The translations under genes and the position numbers were made by a program. 64,000 nt of DNA, taken from positions 19,600,770 to 19,664,769 of the forward strand of contig NC_073303.1 of the NCBI RefSeq assembly GCF_027595985.1, read 5' to 3'. How positions within the stretch are numbered: the stretch's first letter is position 1; each line of letters opens with the position of its first letter. The notes beneath the pieces were generated by a model. It saw nothing but the letters and a program-made list of their open reading frames with translations. It did not search any database and was not told the DNA's origin. This DNA comes from Sorex araneus (lineage: Eukaryota; Chordata; Mammalia; Eulipotyphla; Soricidae). Below, in pieces: positions 25,469 through 35,850 of this stretch.

Positions 25469-25874
25469 TCTCACTAGTTCTTTTAAAGCAACCAAAAAGG
25501 GGCAGCTGAAGTTTTGTAGGTGCTTAATTTTATTTAGGTAAGATGTTAAGTTTGATTTTATTCTGTAACCATGCTTGAAAACAGCACTGTCGCTGCATCC
25601 CATTTGCAAGCAGGGAAATGCAAAAATCCATGCTGCATTCTATAGAAAAGGAGAATACTCAGCAGATGGTTGTCCGGAGCTCATGAAAGCATGGGTTGTG
25701 CGGGTTGATGACTGACATCACTCCTTCAGCACAGATCCTTCTTCAGCGTCAATATTTTAGAGGTCGTGTGTATGGTGGCGGGGGTGGGGCATGGTCAGGA
25801 CCCAAACCCAGGGCCTTCCCCATTCAAGGCATGATCCCTGCCAGAGTCACATCTCCAATGAATATTTCAGGATT

Positions 25875-26010
25875 AACTTGGGGACCATAACGATAGCACG
25901 GGGGTTATCACTTGTACATAGCTGAGACGAGTTCAATCCCTGTCACTGCATACGGTCCCCCGAGTCCCACCAGGAGTGATTCCTGCAAAAAGATCCTTAA
26001 GTTAGTCCCC
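25875..26010 (+). mobile_element. Old SINE-A, partial
   Basis: Head 'ccataacgatagcacgggg' and part of the body. Confidence 0.65.
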
Positions 26011-26096
26011 CTGAGAACTGGGGGGTTAGGGAGAGGGCGGGGGAGGGCCCCAAATATAAATTAAAATAAATAAAAGGACTTTTTCTAAGTTGCTCT

Positions 26097-26270
26097 GGGG
26101 GCTGGAGCTATAGTACAGCGGGTAGGGCATTTGCTTTGCACGCAGCTGACCCGGGTTTGATCCCCAGCATCCCATATGGTCCTCCAAGCACCACTAGGAG
26201 TAATTTCTGAGCGCAGAGCCAGGAGTAACCCCCTGAGCATCGCTGGGTGTGACCCAAAAAGAAAAAAAGA
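26097..26270 (+). mobile_element. SINE-A
   Basis: Complete copy ending 'gtgtgacccaaaaagaaaaa'. Confidence 0.93.
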
Positions 26271-26484
26271 TCTAAGTTGCTCTTGTTGTGAGAGCATATG
26301 CCCCATGGACCATATGGGGTGTTGGGAAGCAAGCCCAGGGCCCCCCATGTGCAAGGCATATGTGCTATCAATGGATCACATCCCTGACCACAACATTTTA
26401 TTTATTGGGGGGTGAGGGGGAGGAGGAGGGGCGTGGAGCCACATCCAGTAGTGCTCAGGGCTTTACCTCCTGTACTATCCTCAG

Positions 26485-26714
26485 GGACTGGAGCGATAGT
26501 ACAATGGGTAAGGCACGTGGCCGACCCCGGTTCAATTCCTCCGTCCTTCTCAGAAAGCCCGTCAAGCTACCGAGAGTATCCCGCCCGCACGGTAGAGCTG
26601 GCAAGCTCCCCGTGGCGTATTCGATATGCCAGAAACAGTAATAACCAGTCTCACAATGAGACGTGACTGGTGCCCGCTCGAGCAAATCAATGAACAACGG
26701 GGCGACAGTGCTAC
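26485..26714 (+). mobile_element. SINE-B
   Basis: Head with a small deletion in the tRNA part, then a full SINE-B body. Confidence 0.9.
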
Positions 26715-26967
26715 CGTGCTACTATCCTCTCAGCACCAACGCCACCCCCCGCCCAGATTTCAGTGTTCGAGCTTTGTTTTTTGTCTTCATCCCAGGCCTT
26801 AAAGTGCCTCTCCTACATATGAGGAAACTTGCTCGGACTGAATCGCGCTTTGACGTTCAGACACCGGATTTCTTCACTCGTGCCTTCTTTACGCCTGATC
26901 AGACTCAGCAAGGACGTGTTGTGTGGTTTTTGTCCCGTGATCATGTTTGTATAGAAAAACTAACCAG

Positions 26968-27150
26968 CGGGGCTGGAGTGATAGTCCAGAGGGTCACGTG
27001 CTGGCCTCACATGGGAACTCTCTGGATTCGATCCCCAGCACCCCATACGGTTCCCCAAGCCCCACCGAGAGCGACTCCTGAGCACAGAACCAGGAGTAAG
27101 CCCGGAGCACCGCCGGGTATGGCCTAAAACCCAAGCAAAGAGAAAAAACC
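26968..27150 (+). mobile_element. SINE-A
   Basis: Head 'ggggctggagtgatagtcc' and a full body with an A-rich tail. Confidence 0.88.
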
Positions 27151-27780
27151 AAGAGGGACCAAATCATGGCTTGGCCATGAAAGCAAGCTACTCATGATGA
27201 GGCAGGCAGGGGCAGAAACTGAACGGGAGCCAGGGGGGAGACAGGAGGCGCTGGGCAGCAGAAATTGGTCTGTGTTACCATGACTTGAGCAAATACTGAA
27301 GGCTGCTGACCTTGGCGTGTGCTTGCGTATCAGATCCTAGAAAGCGGCAGGGAAAAACGCCCACCTCCCAGCGTGCAATTCCCAAGCCCCGCGCTTGCCT
27401 GCAGCCGCCAGTAGGGGGCACTCACGGGCCGCTATTTGCCTAACTCCTGGGGTCCACGGAGGACTGGCTGGCTGCGGGCAGCTACGGAGACATCCGTAGG
27501 ATCAGGGTTAAGTGATGGAGCAGAAAAGAAATAGAGGGAGGTGTGGAGAGAAAAGCCAACCAGGAAAGTTGGAGCTGTGGCAGGCCGACGTCAGTGAACA
27601 CCCAGCCCCTCATTGCACTGTCTCCTAACCAGGACCATACTGGGACTTGGGGGGTTGTTTTCTAGTTTTTATTTTTGTGTTTTAACAGTCTGACTGATTT
27701 CTTCTTGGATTTCCATGACGGCATGAATGGCTGTCCTGGGAATTCTTTGGAAACGTGCAGAGAGAACAGACGTGGCTGTC

Positions 27781-27782
<2 letters not shown>

Positions 27783-27826
<44 letters not shown>
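27783..27826. repeat. (GT)n microsatellite
   Basis: About 22 GT units. Confidence 0.95.
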
Positions 27827-27827
<1 letters not shown>

Positions 27828-28130
27828 GGGGAAGGGAGAATGCAGCTCCAGTATGAATCCGGGGATGTGGCTTAGCGGACTTTGCCAGCCCGAACCCCTA
27901 GATTGGACCCCTGGTGCCATGGACGGGGGACGAGGAGTCTGTCTGAGAAATAAGGAAACGGGGCAGCCCCTCCGTGTCTGGTGCTGTGAGGGTAGAGTGC
28001 TCCTTCCACACCCCTGGCTTGATTTGCCGTGGAACGCAGAGAGGCCTGGGGTCAGCGTTTCCTAAAGGGGAATAAACATGCACTGCCTGTCTGCTAAGAA
28101 GGGGGGAGAGGAGAGAGAGGGGGTACTGAG

Positions 28131-29490
28131 AAGCATCTTTTTTTAGGGAAGCGCTGAGCCCATGCAAATGAATCTACTAGAAGATTCCATTGCTCTGTCT
28201 GGGTCTGACCTACAGCCCAGAACACTTTCCTTGGGGAGGCTCTGAGCCCATGCAAAGGAAATCTGCTAGAAGGTTCCATTGCTCTGTCTGGGTAATCCTG
28301 ACCCACAGTCCAGAATGCTTCCTCTGGGAGGCGCTGAGCCCATGCAAAGGAATCTACTAGAAGATTCCATTGCTCTGTCTGGGTCTGACCTACAGCCCAG
28401 AACACTTTCTTTGGGGAGGCGCTGAGCCAAGCAAAGGAAATCTGCTAGAAGGTTCCATTGCCCTGTCTGGATAATCACCGTCCAGAATGATTCCTCTGGG
28501 AGGCACTGAGCCCATGTAAAGGAATGTAGTAGAAGGTTCCATTGCTCTGTCTGGGTAATCCTGATCCACAGTCCAGAATGTTTTCCTTGGGGAGGCTCTG
28601 AGCCCATGCAAAGGAGATCTACTAGAAAGTTCCATTGCCCTGTCTGATTAATCACAGTCTAGAATGCTTCCTCTGGGAGGCACTGAGCCCATGCAAAGGA
28701 AATCAACTAGAAGGTTCCATTGCTCTGTCTGGATAATCACAGTCCAGAATGCTTCCTCTGGGAGGCGCTGAGCCCATGCATGCAAAGGAATATACTAGAA
28801 GGTTCCCTTGCCCTGTCTGGATAATCACAGTCCAGAATGCTTCCTCTGGGAGGCGCTGAGCCCATGCAAAGGAATATACTAGAAGGTTCCCTTGCCCTGT
28901 CTGGATAATCACAGTCCAGAATGCTTCCTCTGGGAGGCGCTGAGCCCATGCAAAGGAATATACTAGAAGGTTCTCTTGCCCTGTCTGGATAATCACAGTC
29001 CAGAATGCTTCCTCTGGGAGGCGCTGAGCCCATGCAAAGGAATATACTAGAAGGTTCTCTTGCCCTGTCTGGATAATCACAGTCCAGAATGCTTCCTCTG
29101 GGAGGCGCTGAGCCCATGCAAAGGAATATACTAGAAGGTTCTCTTGCCCTGTCTGGATAATCACAGTCCAGAATGCTTCCTCTGGGAGGCGCTGAGCCCA
29201 TGCAAAGGAATATACTAGAAGGTTCTCTTGCCCTGTCTGGATAATCACAGTCCAGAATGCTTCCTCTGGGAGGCGCTGAGCCCATGCATGCAAAGGAATA
29301 TACTAGAAGGTTCCCTTGCCCTGTCTGGATAATCACAGTCCAGAATGCTTCCTCTGGGAGGCGCTGAGCCCATGCGAAGGAATGTACTAGAAGGTTCCCT
29401 TGCCCTGTCTGGGTAATCCTGACCCACAACCCAGAATGCTTTCTGCGGGGAGGCATGCAAAGGCGTCTGCTAGAAGGTTCCGTTGCTCTC
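28131..29490. repeat. 84-bp minisatellite, about 16 copies
   Basis: The unit contains 'ggaggcgctgagcccatgca' and 'ctgtctggataatcac'. Measured spacing between 'ccagaatgc' starts is exactly 84 bp (28832, 28916, 29000). The central units (28790-29290) are almost identical while the left units vary in length and sequence, indicating recent homogenisation in the middle. Since 84 is a multiple of three, long minus-strand frames run through it. The array stops about 250 bp before the first ATXN1 coding exon. Confidence 0.95.
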
Positions 29491-29639
29491 TGCGGATAAC
29501 CCCCGTCCGTGCTCCATGCAGGACTGTATCTGCCTTAACGCTGGGGCTCTTTCACCCTTGGGGGCCTAGTGTGGCCAGCGGGGGGCTGGGGGTAGGGGGG
29601 AAGGGGGAGGAGGAGGGCAGGTGGTCTGTCCCAGCCAGG

Positions 29640-29743
29640 TGCTGACATGTGCTTTTCCCTCTCTCCTCCCTGCCCCCTCCCCCGTGCCCCGACCCCCCAC
29701 CCCGCCCCCCCCCTCCCTCCCTCCCTCCCCGCCCCTCCCCCAG
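29640..29743 (+). promoter_or_regulatory. ATXN1: Polypyrimidine tract and splice acceptor of the first ATXN1 coding exon
   Basis: About 100 bp of nearly uninterrupted C/T ends in CAG at 29741-29743, immediately before 'gtccccgagcagctgctgg'. The placement is inferred from this tract and from the known structure of ATXN1. Confidence 0.75.
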
Positions 29744-29904
29744 GTCCCCGAGCAGCTGCTGGCGCGCCGCACCCCGCGGGGACATGATCCCTCATGAAGA
29801 GCCTGGCTGCCCCGCGGAGATCCCCTGTGACTTTCCATGTCTCCCACTAGACCCCGAGCCCGCCAGACAGTGAAGCAGCCACCGTGGAGGGGGGACGGCG
29901 AAAA
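29744..29904 (+). other. ATXN1: ATXN1 5' UTR part of the first coding exon
   Basis: The 161 bases between acceptor and start codon hold two overlapping upstream open reading frames. The main start has A at position -3 (29902), an adequate Kozak context. Confidence 0.75.
29784..29873 (+). promoter_or_regulatory. Upstream ORF (29 codons) in ATXN1 5' UTR
   Basis: ATG at 29784 to TGA at 29871-29873, ending 31 nt before the ATXN1 start. A second uORF (18 codons, 29794-29850) overlaps it in another frame. Human ATXN1 has a long 5' UTR with many upstream ATGs that damp translation; the same role here is inferred. Confidence 0.5.
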
Positions 29905-29993
29905 ATGAAATCCAACCAAGAGCGGAGCAACGAATGCCTGCCGCCCAAGAAGCGCGAGATCCCCGCCCCCAGCCGGGCCTCGGAGGAGAAGGC

Positions 29994-30032
<39 letters not shown>

Positions 30033-30134
30033 CTCGGTGCTGCCCCCCAGCGGCGACAACCACCGCGCCGAGGCCGTGCCATGGCTCCCGGGGACGCCAG
30101 GGGGCGCTCGAGGCCACGGGGGCAGCAGCGGCGG

Positions 30135-30166
<32 letters not shown>

Positions 30167-32019
30167 GCGGCGGCGGCGGAGGCGGCGGCAGCTGCAACAG
30201 CGGCAGCGGCAGCAGCAGCAGCAGCAGCGGCGGCGGCGGCAGCGGCAGCAGCAGCGGGCGCCACGGGCCCGCCGCCGCCGTCGAGCTGGGCTTGCCGCAG
30301 GGAATCGGGCTGCACAAGGCGCTGGCGGCGGCGGGGCTGGACTACTCGCCGCCCGGCGCGCCCCGCTCCATGCCCGCCGCCACGCTGCCCCCCGCGCCCT
30401 ACCCGCCGCCGCCGCCGTCGGGGACGCCCGTGTCGCCCGTGCAGTACGCGCACCTGCCGCACACCTTCCAGTTCCTGGGCTCGTCGCAGTACAGCGGGCC
30501 CTACGCCGGCTTCATCCCGTCGCAGCTGCTCTCGCCCTCGGCCAGCCCGGCCACCAGCACGGTGGCCTCGGCCACGGCCACGCCGGCCCCGCGCTCGCAG
30601 CTGGAGGCCTACTCCACCCTGCTGGCCAGCATGGGCAGCCTGAGCCAGGCGGCCGGCCACAAGGCCGAGCCCCCGCCGCCGCCGCCCCCGCCGCCGCCGC
30701 CGCCGCCGCCGGCCGCGCACCTGGGCCGCGGCGCGCCCGCGCTCGTGGCCGCCGCCGCCGCCTCCCCGCCGCCCGCCGGCGCGCAGAGCCCCTTCGTGCA
30801 CCTGGCCGGCTCGCCGCAGAACTCGGGGCGCGCCGCCTCGCCCCCGGCCCTCCCCGTGCACCTGCACCCGCACCCGACCATGATCCCGCACACGCTCACC
30901 CTGGGGCCGTCCCCGCAGGTGCTCGTGCAGTACACCGACGCCGCGGGCGGCCACTTCGTGCCCCGCGAGGCCGCCAAGAAGCCCGACGGCGGCCGGCTGC
31001 AGCAGGCCTTGCAGGCCAAGGAGCTCCTCAACGGGGAGATGGAGAAGGGCCGGCGCTACGGCGCGCCCCCCGCGCCCGGCAAGCCCCCCGCACACCCCTA
31101 CGAGCCCCGGCACGTGGTGGTCCACCCGGGCGCCGGCGACTACGGCGGTGGCGGCCGCGATGCCGCGGGGGTGCGCGCGTCCGTGATGGTCCTCCCCAAC
31201 AGCGGCCCGCAGGGCGCCGAGCTGGACGTGCAGCCCGTGGCCCACCGCGAGGCCTCGCCCTCGGCCCTCAATGACAAGAGCGCCCTGCACCTGGGCAAGG
31301 CCGGCCACCACCGCGCCTACGCGCTGTCCCCGCAGCAGGCGCTGGGCCCCGACGGCGGCGTGAAGGCGGCCGCGGTGGCCACGCTGTCGCCGCACACGGT
31401 CATCCAGACCACGCACAGCGCGTCCGAGGCCCTGCCCGTGGGCCTGCCCGCCACCGCCTTCTACGCGGGCACGCAGCCGCCGGTCATCGGCTACCTGAGC
31501 GGCCAGCAGCAGGCGATCACCTACGCGGGCGGGCTGCCGCAGCACCTGGTCATCCCGGGCACCCAGCCCCTGCTCATCCCCGTGGGCAGCCCCGACCTGG
31601 AGGGCTCGGGCGCGGCCCCGGCCATCGCCACGTCCTCGCCCCAGTTCGCTGCAGTGCCTCACACCTTCGTCACCACGGCCCTCCCCAAGAGCGAGAACTT
31701 CAGCCCGGACGCGCTGGCCACGCCGGCCGCCTACCCGGCCGTGGTGCAGGCGCAGATCCACCTGCCCGTGGTGCAGTCCGTGGCCTCCCCGGCCGTGCTG
31801 CCTCCCACGCTGCCCCCCTACTTCATGAAAGGCTCCATCATCCAGCTGGCCAACGGGGAGCTGAAGAAGGTGGAGGACCTGAAGACCGAGGACTTCATCC
31901 AGAGCGCCGAGATCAGCAGCGACCTGAGGATCGACTCCAGCACGGTGGAGCGGGTGGAGGACAGCGCCAGCCCCGGCGTGGCCGTGATCCAGTTCGCCGT
32001 GGGGGAGCACCGAGCCCAG
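29905..32019 (+). CDS. ATXN1: Ataxin-1, first coding exon (residues 1-705)
   Basis: Ataxin-1 is a nuclear and cytoplasmic regulator that binds Capicua (CIC), RNA and splicing factors; its polyglutamine expansion causes SCA1 in people. The N-terminus (MKSNQERSNECLPPKKREIP) matches mammalian ataxin-1, which fixes the start at 29905 instead of an in-frame GTG upstream. Order: polyglycine residues 31-43; a second polyglycine at 76-95 in a Gly/Ser insert (74-117); the conserved block from RHGP (119) through the HLPHTFQF region; polyproline 256-269 exactly where human has polyglutamine (between HKAE and HL); conserved prolines and HTLTLGP; start of the AXH domain near 629. Third positions are nearly all G/C. 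The exon ends in phase 0 at CAG|GTAACG. The joined protein is 882 residues, against about 816 in human. Confidence 0.97.
29934..31274 (+). CDS. alt-ATXN1 overlapping reading frame
   Basis: A second frame within the exon starts at ATG 29934, 29 nt downstream of the ataxin-1 ATG, with MPAAQEARDP. Human ATXN1 is reported to encode a 185-residue alternative protein (alt-ATXN1) from an out-of-frame ATG at this position that interacts with ataxin-1. Here the frame stays open for 446 codons, much longer, and is very Arg- and Ala-rich because the host exon is extremely GC-rich. The start looks conserved; expression and the long tail are unproven. Confidence 0.4.
29995..30033. repeat. (GGC)n trinucleotide repeat in ATXN1, 13 codons
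   Basis: Twelve GGC and one GGT codon encode Gly31-43. Confidence 0.95.
30130..30189. repeat. (GGC)n trinucleotide repeat in ATXN1, 20 codons
   Basis: Mainly GGC with GGT/GGA interruptions, encoding Gly76-95; followed by AGC-rich Ser/Gly codons to 30255. Confidence 0.95.
30670..30711. repeat. (CCG)n repeat at the position of the human CAG tract
   Basis: Fourteen proline codons (twelve CCG, two CCC) between Lys-Ala-Glu and Ala-Ala-His-Leu. Confidence 0.95.
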
Positions 32020-32026
32020 GTAACGT
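32017..32026 (+). promoter_or_regulatory. ATXN1: Splice donor of the first ATXN1 coding exon
   Basis: CAG|GTAACGT; the GT is at 32020-32021. Codon 705 (Gln) ends at 32019 and the next exon resumes at Val706 in frame, as in mammalian ataxin-1. Confidence 0.95.
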
Positions 32027-32212
32027 GCGCCAGGGGATGCGGGGCGCTTGGCAGATGGGGGGGGAGGGGGAGGAAGCACGTGCCAGCCCGTCTTCACTGT
32101 TTTGGGGGCGCAGGCTGGGGAGAGAGATGGAGACGCACTGTGCCTGCCTACAGTGCTTCCTGGTGGCTGCTGCCGCTGTTTTCCATTACAGATGGAGTCA
32201 CTTTGCGGCTGC

Positions 32213-32393
32213 TTTTTTTTTTTTTTTTTGCTTTTTGGGTCACACCCAGCGATGCTCAGGGGTTACTCCTGGCTTTGCACTCAGGAATTACTCCTGGCGG
32301 TGCTTGGGGGACCATATGGGATGCCGGGGATTGAACCTGGGTCGGCCGCGTGCAAGGCGAACGCCCTACCCACTGTGCTATCGCTCCGGTCCC
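32213..32393 (-). mobile_element. SINE-A, young, 190 bp after the splice donor
   Basis: Poly-T of about 18, full body and head. 'gcggctgctt' occurs on both sides (target-site duplication). In sense-intron orientation it offers a long T tract followed by CAG. Confidence 0.93.
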
Positions 32394-32882
32394 GCGGCTG
32401 CTTCTTAATAACCCCTTTGGGGGGAATGATGGGGGGTGTTACGGGGGGTGTGGACCACAACGATGTATTTCGGGACTTGACAATCGTCGATTTCAGCAAG
32501 ACACTTGTCTGACGCTATCACTGGTCACCATTGAGTCCCCGCGGCCACGCAAACTCAAACATGGCTCATTATCATTACTATCCATCTGCCCCCCCCTACT
32601 GCGTCCTGCTTCCTCCTGCCCCTCCCCTTTCCAGATATGTGGATTTTTATGACTCGGATTTCCGGCAGCATTTGCTAGCGGCTCTTGTTTGCGATGCACT
32701 CGCCTTCTTGCAGGAGGGTTGAGGTGTCAGGCCCCGTCCTCGGGGTGCAGAGAAGACGATGTCTGGCACGATGTTTTGTTTCGTTGGGTGGTGGGTGCGG
32801 CGAAGGGCGCTGGAGGAGGAGAGAGGCTGCACGCGTCCAGCCTTTCCTGCGGCACCCCGCCTTTCTGTTCTCTTTCAGAAAA

Positions 32883-33045
32883 CATGCAGGGCCAGAGAGA
32901 TGGCCCCGTGAGCTGCGCCCTTGCTTTGCGTGTGGGAGCTGGGCTTCAGTGCTTGATGCCACATGGGGCCCCTGAGCACTGCAGGGAGCACCAAGCTGGG
33001 AGTAGTCCCTGAGAATGCTGGGCACAATGCCCCCCCACCCCCCCC
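32883..33045 (+). mobile_element. Old SINE-A
   Basis: Diverged head 'gccagagagatggccccgt' and body. Confidence 0.68.
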
Positions 33046-34339
33046 CAGCCCTGACAAAGGAGAAGAAGATGGTGCCGTTTGGAGCGGGAACATGAGGTGC
33101 ATGCCCCAAATCTCCACATCCGTGTCCTGAAATGCGGGTTTCTGCGTTTGTTTGGGCAGAGCCAGGCTGGTGGCTCATAGGACGGCTGCGGAAGTGGGGG
33201 TTTGTGGGACTCCCAGATCACTGGAGCGGGAGAGACACATCACAACCCGCAGGGCTGTGTGGGTCGCCAGGGGCGAGGTGAACCTTCAGGGCGGCTCAGT
33301 GGGGAGAAAGGGGTGAGGCAGGGTCCACCGTCCATGGCTGGGAGGTTCTGAGGGAGAACCGCAGCTGCTCCAGCTTACCTGGGGCCTGGCCTGATGCCAG
33401 CAGGTGGCTAGTGGCCTGATATGAGTCCGCGGCAGTTGGGGGTGTGGGTGCGAGGTTTTCACTTTCCATCAGAGTGGCGTTAGTGCCAGGAGTTAGCTCC
33501 AAGCCAGAGTGGCCCCCAGATGTCCAAACCTCTGAGCCAAGCAGGAAAAGCCACGAGGAAGAGAATCCCAGGGTGGGGGGCTGGGCTGTGGGCTTGTGGC
33601 CAGAGGAAGTAGGACCCCCCAGGGGAAGATGCAGACCGTGCAGTGGGTTGTATCCTGGGCAGAGGAGGAATTATTCCCCCTCCTCGGGCCTCCCCGGCCT
33701 GTGAGGTCACATCCAGGCACATGTCCCGGGGCCCCGCCTATGACCCAGCAGCCTCAGTGTCCAGCTTGCTCGGGGCCAAGCATGCCGGACACTAGACCCC
33801 AGGGGCGCCCTGGTGGGTGGGGGGCCCAGCCGGGAAGCATCTCTTGGAGGACTCTGAAACACTCCGCTGTGCGCCCACCTCCGAGTGGGAGCTAGAACGG
33901 CTCGTGACAGAGCTGGCGGTTGGGAAGGACAGTCCGAGACGAAGATGAGCTCGCGTGAGTCATTTTGGCCTTTGGAAGACCAGAGGGGGTCGGCGGGGAT
34001 GAAAGCTCTCGTGGCCTCCTGCATACGGCCGGGGCCGTGTATGGCCTGGAACCTCCCCGTCCAGAACCGTTTTCTTTACAACCCGAGGCTTACTCCCTGC
34101 GGGAAGGCCTGAGAAGGCCTCCGGGTTCTGATTCCCAGCAAGAGCGCCCGTCTGGGCACTGAGAAGTGCCACCCGCTGCCTCTGTCTTTGCGGCTCAGGC
34201 CCGCTGTCCTCCATGGCTAATGGGGCGAACAGGCGCGTGGCAGAGTTAACCAGTGGCTTGGAGCCACAGTGCCTTTGAGCGTCCCCTCATCCGGGCCAAG
34301 CATGGAAAATTAGTAAGAAGTAACTGTGGGTCTTCATTG

Positions 34340-34460
34340 CTTGGGAAGGGTGTGATGGGTTTAGGAACTACTCCCAGTTCTGTGCTCTAGGGTCACTCGG
34401 GGACCGGGTACACGGCTGGAATATGCGAGGCAAATGGCATAACCCCGTGCCATGTCCAGC
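34340..34460 (-). mobile_element. Old SINE-A remnant
   Basis: Weak reverse match around 'ttctgtgctctagggtcac'. Confidence 0.5.
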
Positions 34461-34507
34461 TTTCTGGGGCTGAGAACAGAAATGGGCACAGAAAAGTGAG
34501 GGCTTGA

Positions 34508-34682
34508 GGGCGGGTGTGATAGTACAGCGGGGAGGGGTTTGCCTTGCACACAGCTGACCCGGGTTCGATCCCTGGCATCCCTTAGGGTCCCTCCAGCATC
34601 GCCAGGAGTGATTCCTGAGTGCAGAGGCAGGAGTAACCCCTGAGCATTGCCAGGTGTGGCCCCAAAACTAAAAACTAAAATG
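34508..34682 (+). mobile_element. SINE-A
   Basis: Full copy ending 'gtgtggccccaaaactaaaa'. Confidence 0.9.
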
Positions 34683-34701
34683 AAAAGTGGGAGTTGTTCT
34701 G

Positions 34702-34875
34702 GGGGCTGGAACGATAGCACAGTGGGTAAGGCGCATGCCGCTGACCCGGGTTTGATTCCCAGCATCCCATATGGTCCCCTGAGCACCACCAGGAGTAATT
34801 CCTGAGTGCAGAGCCAGGAGTAACCCCTGTGCATCGCCGGGTGTGACCCAAAACGCAAAAAAAAACAAAAAACAA
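34702..34875 (+). mobile_element. SINE-A with 19-bp target-site duplication
   Basis: Perfect 'aaaagtgggagttgttctg' at 34683-34701 and 34876-34894, indicating a recent insertion. It lacks a few bases of the tRNA head. Confidence 0.95.
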
Positions 34876-35159
34876 AAAAGTGGGAGTTGTTCTGACATGC
34901 GTCTCCCAGTGCCCACCGGCCGGAGCTTAGGGGGTCTCAGGAGCGCTCCTACCTGGCCACTGGTAGAGAAAGCTCCAGGCCTGCAGGACAGAGAGAGCGT
35001 TTCCTTCCCACGCCCACCCGGGCCCTGCCGCGGCGGTGAGAAGGTGGGGTGATGGTCTGTAGCGTGAGCCCGGGTCCCGCTGCCCACGGGAGGGGCTGCT
35101 GCAGAGAGAAGGGGCCGCAGGTCTCCTGAGGCCACTCAGTGTCAAAGGGGAGGAGCAAA

Positions 35160-35850
35160 ATATACACACACACATGCAAACACACTCACACACACTCACG
35201 TACACATACTCACACATACACGCACTTACACATACTCACATATTCACACACACACACGTACACTTACATACACTCACATGAATGCACGCTTACATTCACA
35301 TACTCACACACACTGACATACACACATAGACACACACTCACATACTCACACACAGTAACATACTGGCACTCACATACACACTCACACACTCACATACTCA
35401 CACTCACCACACTCACACATACACATACTCACACATACATGCACTTACACACGCTCACATATGCACACTTACATTCACATACACACACTGACATACACAT
35501 AGTCAGACATACACACTCACGTACTCACACAGTAACATACTCACGCTCACATACTCACACACATACATAGTCATTCACACGCAGTCACATACGCACACAT
35601 ACTCACACTCATATACTCACACTCACATACAGTCACTCACATACACTCACATACTTACACATAAGACACACACTCACATACTCACACTCAAATACACACA
35701 CGCACATATTCACACGCATTCACACTCACATACACACTCACACACATACACATGCTCGCATACACACACACACGCATGCTCACATACTCACACACTCACA
35801 CACATACACACATGCTCAGACACATGCTCACATACACACACACTCACCCC
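35160..35850. repeat. CA-rich imperfect tandem repeat
   Basis: About 690 bp of CACATACTCACA-like units; the complement of the TG-rich tract at 16850-17505 in character. Confidence 0.95.

Noticed and set aside
28703..29456. Long minus-strand frames with repeated WAQRLPEEAFW-type units
   Set aside because: They follow from an 84-bp repeat whose length is a multiple of three; no start context, splice context or family supports a gene.
28131..29490. CRISPR-like array of regularly spaced repeats
   Set aside because: The units are contiguous 84-bp copies without distinct spacers, in a mammalian intron.
30026..30643. 205-codon frame in the third reading phase of the ATXN1 exon
   Set aside because: Ala/Arg low-complexity by-product of GGC and CCG repeats; no conserved start is known, unlike the alt-ATXN1 frame.
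29566..32097. 843-codon open frame antisense to the ATXN1 coding exon
   Set aside because: It mirrors an extremely GC-rich exon where stop codons are rare, is low-complexity (Arg/Gly/Ala), and matches no known protein.
35139..35570. His/Thr/Tyr-rich frame
   Set aside because: Translation of the CA-rich tandem repeat; no gene features.
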